The notes under the pieces: generated by a model
What the model was told of the DNA's origin: nothing
The model's database searches: none
The model's input: the letters and a program-made list of their open reading frames with translations, nothing else
Assembly (NCBI GenBank): GCA_012295275.1
Contig: CM022671.1
Span: 23,144,322 to 23,208,321, forward strand
Reading direction: 5' to 3'
Length of the DNA: 64,000 bases
Source of the DNA: Chrysomallon squamiferum
Lineage: Eukaryota; Mollusca; Gastropoda; Neomphalida; Peltospiridae
Position numbers and translations under genes: made by a program
Shown: positions 58,380 to 64,000 of the stretch, piece after piece
Layout: the number at the start of each line of letters is the position of its first letter
Position numbering within the stretch: position 1 is the stretch's first letter

Positions 58380-59485
58380 TTTTTTTTATGAAAACAGCTG
58401 TAATGTATTTTTATATCATTATACCAATATACTAATTTTTTTTTTTATAAATATTACCATCGTGTGTGTTTATAAATTTACACATATATAAAATTTAATT
58501 TTAACTGCTTTTCCTTATTCTTTTATTTTTTCCATCTTCTTTTTTTCCTAAATTTACTTTTCTAATTTTATTTAGACCTTGAAACAGGAATATCCATCTT
58601 TTATAAACAAAACAAACTCTTAGCGTATTTTGTCATGTTTTTAATATATACAGTGATTGTTTTTCGTTTACTTCGTTCTTCATTCTTCTGCTATTTTTCT
58701 CTCCTTAGTTTTAATTTTTAATGTAAAGAAAAGAAAAGAAAAAAGAGAGAAAAGAGAAAAAACAACAAAACTATGCAGCATTTTTTTTTTCTCTTACGTT
58801 ATGTTGATAAATATATCTTGTTATTTCGGGTTAGAACAGATCATTGTTCATAACTGGTGTTTAAATTTCTAAACATAAATTTAAAAAAGTTGTTTTGAAG
58901 TTGCAGAGAAGAATGTGTTAAAACCACCTAAATTTTAAAACATATAACTTCAAGTTTATAATAATTATTATTCAGATTATGAAAATAACAAGAAAAAAAA
59001 AAAAAAAAAAAAAACAAGAAAAAACAAATCCAACCAAAATCTAAAAAAATAAAAATAAAAATATAAAACACACACACACAAAAAAAAAGAAAACAAAAAA
59101 CCAACAAAAAAAGAACAAACAAAAACAAACAACAACAACAACAACTTAAATAATATTAGTAAAAAATAAATAAAAAGGAAAAAAACAGCTAGATAATTTT
59201 TACTTACATTTATATAGTATAATTTCAGTTACTGTTAAAGATTCGTGTGAAATAAAATAAAATAAAATAAAATAAAATAAAGGCATGGTGATAGCCAAGG
59301 CAACCCATCATAGATTTCCTGGTTTTTTGTTTTTTTGTAAAATTATATTACTTTTCTAACATAATTTATTATTTTGTTATTTAAAAAAATAAAATAATAA
59401 TAATAATTAAAATAAAGATAAGTATTTCCGTTTCAATGTTAGAATTCAAAGTCAAGATGAGAAATAGACCATCGTTTAACTGAAG

Positions 59486-59515
<30 letters not shown>
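58380..59515. other. AT-rich low-complexity DNA
   Basis: T-rich to 58550, A-rich at 58990-59180, (AAAAT)n at 59249-59280, and poly-A at 59488-59515. No gene. Confidence 0.75.
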
Positions 59516-59518
<3 letters not shown>

Positions 59519-59559
59519 ATATAACAGTGATACAATACATATCATTTCTACTGTCGATC

Positions 59560-60140
59560 ATAACAGGCGAACAACACGTGGTGCAATACCGTTCACATCG
59601 CCCTTGGTGGTCACGTCACGTGGATTCTGTCCCACAATGCACCGCGCCTCTCCGTATCTGTCTCCGGTATGTGTCATCTCCAGACAGCGAGAAAAGAGCA
59701 GCTTTATTTAGGCGCTGCGATAGTAAATATCGAAAAACTCGTTGCATAACATTTATATAGAGCTGCAGAAAAAACCCAGTCCGTCGATAAACCAGCGATT
59801 ATTCCTCCTTAATCCTTTAACCCTTTGGCGGATTACCGTGTGGCCCGGTGTTAGCGCGTAGACTGTCACAAGCGTCGCTGTTTATGTAACAGTTAAAGAA
59901 GCGGCGGAGCGCGAAACGCGCGGTGTATGCGCGGTGTCTGCGCTCAGAAAGAGGTCATCAATCAGGAAAAAGCGAGGAGGGTTTTGAGATAGGTGGTCAG
60001 TGGGTAATGGCAGTTTAATTGAGGTGGAATCCTAATGACGCTGTAATTGCCGGTTTCTAATCGATTACAACCTCCAAGCATTAGCCAGCCCGTCCCAAAG
60101 AACAGTCCAGTGTCGTACTGTCGTCGTCAAAGATTAGGAT
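59560..60140. promoter_or_regulatory. Large motif-dense island, candidate enhancer
   Basis: Among the most GC-rich parts of the window. GTCACGTCACGTGGATTC at about 59610, GCGCGAAACGCGCGG near 59910, several TAATCC/GGATTA-type cores (59800-60045), TTTAATTGAGG, CTGTAATTGCC and CTAATCGATTAC. Short frames (59527-59760 plus) lack splice support. The motif content suits a developmental enhancer, but that is inference. Confidence 0.35.
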
Positions 60141-60630
60141 TTGTCGAAATCTCTTTCCATATTCGTGTTAATAGTCTAACAAATACAGTTTTTTGAAAGT
60201 AATATATGCTGAGATCGACTTGAAATACCGACTCTCCTTCATATATATATGAACAGATATATATATATATTTAGCCAAGTTTGAGTATCATAAAGATTAA
60301 TATGGCTTAACCAGTAAAAGGTTGAAGGACGCCCTTTCTGGGCATCGTGTATCTCTTTCGTAAAGCCAGTAAATTTTACCATTGTGGAAAGAAAAAGACA
60401 TGACATGTACCATGTAAATTAATAGTTGAGTTTGTGGGACAGAACATTTATCATTAAGGCTTGGTCTATAAATATTTAAATGCTATTCTAAGTCTCTTTA
60501 TAATCATTCTTAATCTTTCTTGAGCTAACAGGAAAAAATATATATATAATAAATGTCTTATTATGTAAAGAAAATCGATAGAAAAGGAGAGTGAAAGATA
60601 GAATGGAGATATACGTATATATACATTTAT

Positions 60631-60633
<3 letters not shown>

Positions 60634-60708
<75 letters not shown>
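60634..60708. repeat. (AG)n microsatellite
   Basis: About 37 perfect AG units after (TA)-rich text. Confidence 0.98.
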
Positions 60709-60710
<2 letters not shown>

Positions 60711-60989
60711 CAGTCGCGGAGATACAATACAAACGAGACATAAGTTATAAGCTAACAGAAACAAGCGATAAAAACAAGTCTGTGATAATGAGGAAATTAT
60801 GCGATTGTGATTTCGTTCAGTTGCGATAAGTCTGGTAGGAGACAACATTACACTGCAATAGTGTCTCCGCTCTGTGCTCTTACATATCAGAACCACATGT
60901 AGAATTCATCCTGACACATACTTTCGCACATACCTTGCACGTTCTTGTAACTCGTCGTTAATCAGTGTTTGTATTTGCCACTGTCACGA

Positions 60990-61075
60990 GAAGGAAGGAA
61001 GAAACATTTTATTTAATGATGCACTCAACCAATTTTTAATCTACAGGTTTTTAGCGTCATGCAAGTCGTTAAAGA
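60990..61075 (+). mobile_element. Fragment of the molluscan SINE-like repeat
   Basis: AAGGAAGGAAGAAACATTTT is followed by ATTTAATGATGCACTCAACC, AATTTTTAATCTACAGGTTT and TTAGCGTCATGCA. This matches the left end of the recalled repeat (GGAAGGAAATGTTTTATTTA, ACGACGCACTCAACAC, then ATTTACGGTTATATGGCGTC). The right half is missing or unrecognisable. Confidence 0.7.
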
Positions 61076-61330
61076 CGATTCGCAACCATAAAGCGACGGC
61101 TTTCTAAATGAAATAATGATCTTCTATGGACCTCTTTGCATCTTATGACATAATCAAGAGGCACCGAATGCTGATCATGAAACTTTATGACTTTACTGCC
61201 ATTTGTTCTTTAATCTTTATACTATAACAAAATCTTAAAGCTTTTTCATGAATTAACTTTTCCCCATATTTTACTTTCTAAGATTAATTTTGTTATTGTT
61301 ATTATATTTATGATGATGATGATAATATTT

Positions 61331-61333
<3 letters not shown>

Positions 61334-61361
<28 letters not shown>

Positions 61362-61392
61362 TAATAAAAATAATAATAATAATAATAATATG
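61334..61392. repeat. (TAA)n microsatellite
   Basis: TAA triplets with GAT and AAA variants, preceded by GAT triplets at 61310-61325. Confidence 0.95.
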
Positions 61393-61639
61393 AATGAGAA
61401 AAGCAAAACGAAACAAAACAGACTAAAATAAAAACTACGACGACAATAACAAATACTAAATTTTCATCACACACACACACACAAATATCAAATATGACGT
61501 GTATATGTGTGTGTGTGTATATATATATATATTAAAAATGCATTCATTCAGTAACAACGATCTGCAACAGACGGCCTGCACCAGAAAGAAAGAAAGAAAG
61601 AAAGAAGAAAAAAAAAAAACGACAACAAACTTGAAAGTT

Positions 61640-62060
61640 CCGGGTTTCAGGTTCAAAATACTGCAGACAACATGTGGCAGCGAGTATTTAGTAACCGATA
61701 TGACAAGGTTATCCCACTAGACTGAAAACCGATATGAAATGTGATAGAGACGTCGTAACACTCGCAGATAGGACATTCCTGTTCGCACATTCGATACAAC
61801 TGTTATGTTTACGTTTATAACTCGACCGCGCCAGTTGTCAGTGGCCGGGGATCCGCTGGGAGGAGAGGGGGGCACAGGGCAGGAATGCGAACACGCCAGC
61901 GAGTCGATGTCTTTAAAATGTTTTCGCTGACCGTGACAAATCACCTAATGAAAATCCGATTTGTCCTTGTTTTGTAGGGACAGATTGGGGTGTGTACGGG
62001 TCAGAGTGTTCTGAACTCGGTTCTCTTAGATCCGCTGGTAATTTGTAACTGCATCTTTTA
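61640..62060. other. Complex island with G-rich core
   Basis: Unique GC-balanced DNA around a G-rich strand segment (61840-61885). A minus frame (61717-61944) encodes a Pro/Ser/Gly-rich peptide from the G-rich part and has no splice support. Candidate regulatory DNA. Confidence 0.3.
61847..61879 (+). other. G-quadruplex motif
   Basis: Four G-runs GGGG, GGG, GGGGGG and GGG with loops of 7, 6 and 4 bases, fitting the standard G3+N1-7 pattern. Confidence 0.6.
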
Positions 62061-62218
62061 TTTTTTTTTATGTGTAATGTTCTCACATTAACATTAACGG
62101 TTAATTTGACGTTATCGACTTCACTGTGGAAATAACATCGTCCCCAATGCTCATTATCATTATTGCGATATCTTTGTTACCTATTTGTTTGTTTTTTCTG
62201 ACAAAGTTACCACCACAA

Positions 62219-62480
62219 AAACATCGTCATAACTGTCGTTGCATCGTCGTCGTTGTCATCGTCATCATCATCATCATCTTCTTCCCACTCGTAACCTATG
62301 TTATTGTTTATGAACATCCTTTCCAAACGCCCCGTAGCCTCTACCTTTTGTTTTATCTAGTGTATCATCAAACACTAATTCATTATCTTCATTATCCCAG
62401 TCATTGTAGTCGTAATTATCGTCGCATCATCGTTCTCAAACACTACAGCAGCATCGACAACGTCATTGTTATTCTTCCGA
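62219..62480. repeat. CATCGTCGT-type trinucleotide-rich stretch
   Basis: CATCATCGTCGTTGTCATCG-like text with interruptions and weak internal periodicity of three. The 124-codon plus frame across it (62126-62500) is mostly hydrophobic and repeat driven. Confidence 0.6.
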
Positions 62481-62690
62481 TCATCCACTCAGTCTCCTAG
62501 AGAAACAAATTCTTCAACCACGCTCTTCGGAAGTCTTTGTTTGTTATTTTTAGGAAGTGAAAGCTTAATGTGTTAACAAGTATAGACTGAAAAAAAATAA
62601 AAAAAATAAAAAAATTAGAAATCCTCGTCGCGAAGAAAAACAAAACGTAGTTCATATTTCTTGAGCACAAGGAATATTGTTCAGTCTTAG

Positions 62691-62734
62691 AAAGGTTTCT
62701 TAAAGACACGAAGATAAAGTCTTATTGTTATCTG
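62691..62734 (+). other. Short exon-like segment (44 bp)
   Basis: Acceptor TATTGTTCAGTCTTAG ends at 62690; donor ATCTG|GTGAGTAAA begins at 62735. One frame is open (14 codons, RFLKDTKIKSYCYL). Too short to judge. Confidence 0.15.
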
Positions 62735-62984
62735 GTGAGTAAAAAGTATGCAAAGACTAAGAATACAGATTACCAAAAAAAAAAAATTATAAGTCATCAC
62801 TTTCATTTTTCTACAAGATAGTTAAGTTGGTGTGTTTTCCTGCTGTTGTGTTATTGCAGTGTACACGCCGATGTTAATATAAACCATTGTACTGGTTTCC
62901 AAGCTTTTTAAAGTTTAGGTAAACAATGTCAAAACGGTCTTCATTGTTCTTAAATCTTTTTATGGGATAGAAAGGAAAGAGAAA

Positions 62985-63050
62985 AAATAATGTTTGTTTA
63001 ACGACGTTGGGTCTTACAATACGATATTGTTATGGTGTCTGGTTTAGGCA
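62985..63050 (+). mobile_element. Weak fragment of the SINE-like repeat
   Basis: AATGTTTGTTTAACGACG followed by TTGTTATGGTGTCTGGTTTA resembles the left end of the recalled repeat (TTTAACGACG ... GGTTATATGGCGTC ... GGTTAA). Short, so lower confidence. Confidence 0.4.
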
Positions 63051-63144
63051 ACAGTGACGAAACCATTAGCCTGTATGTGGAATGTTACTTAATATAGCCT
63101 CAAAATAATGGCATAAATAGAAAATAATTAAGATTTATATTTGT

Positions 63145-63268
63145 ATGTGTATATGTATGTATGTATATATGTGTGTGTGTGTGTGTGTGTATGTATGTGT
63201 ATGTATGTATGTATGTATGTATGTATGTATGTATGTATGAATGTATGTATGTGTGTGTGTGTGTGTGA
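63145..63268. repeat. (TATG)n and (TG)n tract
   Basis: TATG, TG, then nine or so TATG units and TG again. Read directly. Confidence 0.96.
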
Positions 63269-63521
63269 TGCGTGTGCACGTGTAAACATGTCTACGCCAG
63301 TATGATTTTTCAAGTTTTATTGTTTAAAAACACTATTGTTAAAAAGCTTGCATCATCTTCTACCACACATGAACCCATATATATTTTCAACAACCATTGC
63401 ATTTCAATTGCTTTTTGTAACAGTTTTCAAAAGCCTGTCATTTATATGTACACAATGTAGATATTTACGATAACACCATTATTTTTATTTCCACATTGTA
63501 TGTTTGTCTATCGGTCCTTAG

Positions 63522-63619
63522 CAAATCAGTTTGTTGGCATAACACACCATAACAAAAGACACATGTTGAGAAAGATACATGACAACCAAGAGAAGTTTTC
63601 TCACACCAATTATCACAGA
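63522..63619 (+). CDS. Candidate internal coding exon (98 bp)
   Basis: Acceptor TTTGTCTATCGGTCCTTAG ends at 63521; donor CACAGA|GTAAGTGC begins at 63620, close to consensus. Only one frame is open: two bases and then 32 codons (phase 1 in, phase 0 out), NQFVGITHHNKRHMLRKIHD then NQEKFSHTNYHR. The peptide is hydrophilic, rich in His/Asn/Lys, without repeats. Its incoming phase would fit the outgoing phase of 36356-36485, but they are 27 kb apart and any link is speculation. No family recognised. Confidence 0.3.
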
Positions 63620-63962
63620 GTAAGTGCGTTAGACCCCCGCGAAGTATCTTTGCTTTGTGCATTAATATTTCAAACAAACATGTGTTTGTAGTTTTCGGCA
63701 CAGGTCGTCTCTTCTACCCCTGCTTGCGCAAAACGATTTCTAATGTGGAACAGTCACCAGAAATAATAAAATGATGAGGATGCAGGGACAGTAGGGAGCG
63801 TTTGAAACGGGGATATCTTACAAGTTAATCATTATAATGTTGTGTTGGTGTTGTTTTTTTTGTTGGGTTTTGGGTTGTTTTTTTTGTCCTAATTAAAAGA
63901 GTTTTTTTGATTAGAATGTAAGATGATTACGGTGGAATTTCTTGCTCATGATACGGATCAGG

Positions 63963-63991
63963 TTGGTTTTTTTTTTTTTTTTTTTTTTTTT
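63963..63991. repeat. Poly-T run near window end
   Basis: About 23-27 T shortly before the end of the window. Confidence 0.9.
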
Positions 63992-64000
63992 ACCTCACCC

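Overview
This is nuclear DNA from a metazoan and very probably a mollusc. It is strongly AT-rich, packed with long microsatellites, and carries no gene I can name. The best organism marker is a decayed interspersed repeat at about 24048-24293. A second fragment lies at 60990-61075 and a weaker one at 62985-63050. Their wording (TTTAAYGAYRCACTCAAC near one end, AGCAGCAA and TATATGCACC further on) matches, from memory, a repeat common in gastropod and bivalve genomes. No rRNA, confident tRNA, CRISPR array or bacterial-style gene was seen. The window most likely lies in an intergenic desert or in one or more very long introns.

Layout. Long simple repeats alternate with short islands of complex, GC-richer sequence, mostly 100-800 bp and roughly one every 2-4 kb. 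There are eleven GA/CT tracts of about 60-160 bp. (AAT)n, (ACT)n, (AAC)n, (TTTA)n, (CA)n, (CATA)n and poly-A/T runs fill much of the rest. Five tandem arrays have longer units: 24 bp (4397-4683), about 160 bp with (CA)n linkers (11152-12107), about 60 bp (16700-17175), 32 bp organised in a 128-bp higher-order unit (22915-23705), and about 50 bp (34060-34600).

The islands carry features typical of cis-regulatory DNA. A recurrent TTACGTAAC/TAATTAATT element is present four times in the first 8.1 kb. A TTTTGGCGCC-centred element is present twice, at 32.8 and 35.3 kb. The octamer TCACGTGA occurs four times, once inside a 14-bp palindrome. A 21-bp string is shared exactly by positions 16737 and 20160. 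There are also a kappaB-type palindrome next to a 12-G run, a G-quadruplex motif, and promoter-like CpG-containing islands at about 885-1010, 13690-13940 and 57730-57951.

Coding content. Most long reading frames are translated microsatellites or antisense shadows. A few short segments combine a plausible splice acceptor, an open frame of mixed composition and, in some cases, a good donor. On the plus strand these are 12680-12787, 36356-36485 and 63522-63619. On the minus strand there is 33662-33832. Possible terminal exons lie at 6911-7043, 21112-21264, 30321-30431, 48278-48497 and 56388-56512. A possible tiny two-exon secreted protein lies at 39160-39425. In an AT-rich window of this size some such matches are expected by chance, so all have low confidence and none belongs to a family I recognise. 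If real, they would be sparse exons in very long introns; several have incompatible phases, so they cannot all be neighbours in one transcript.
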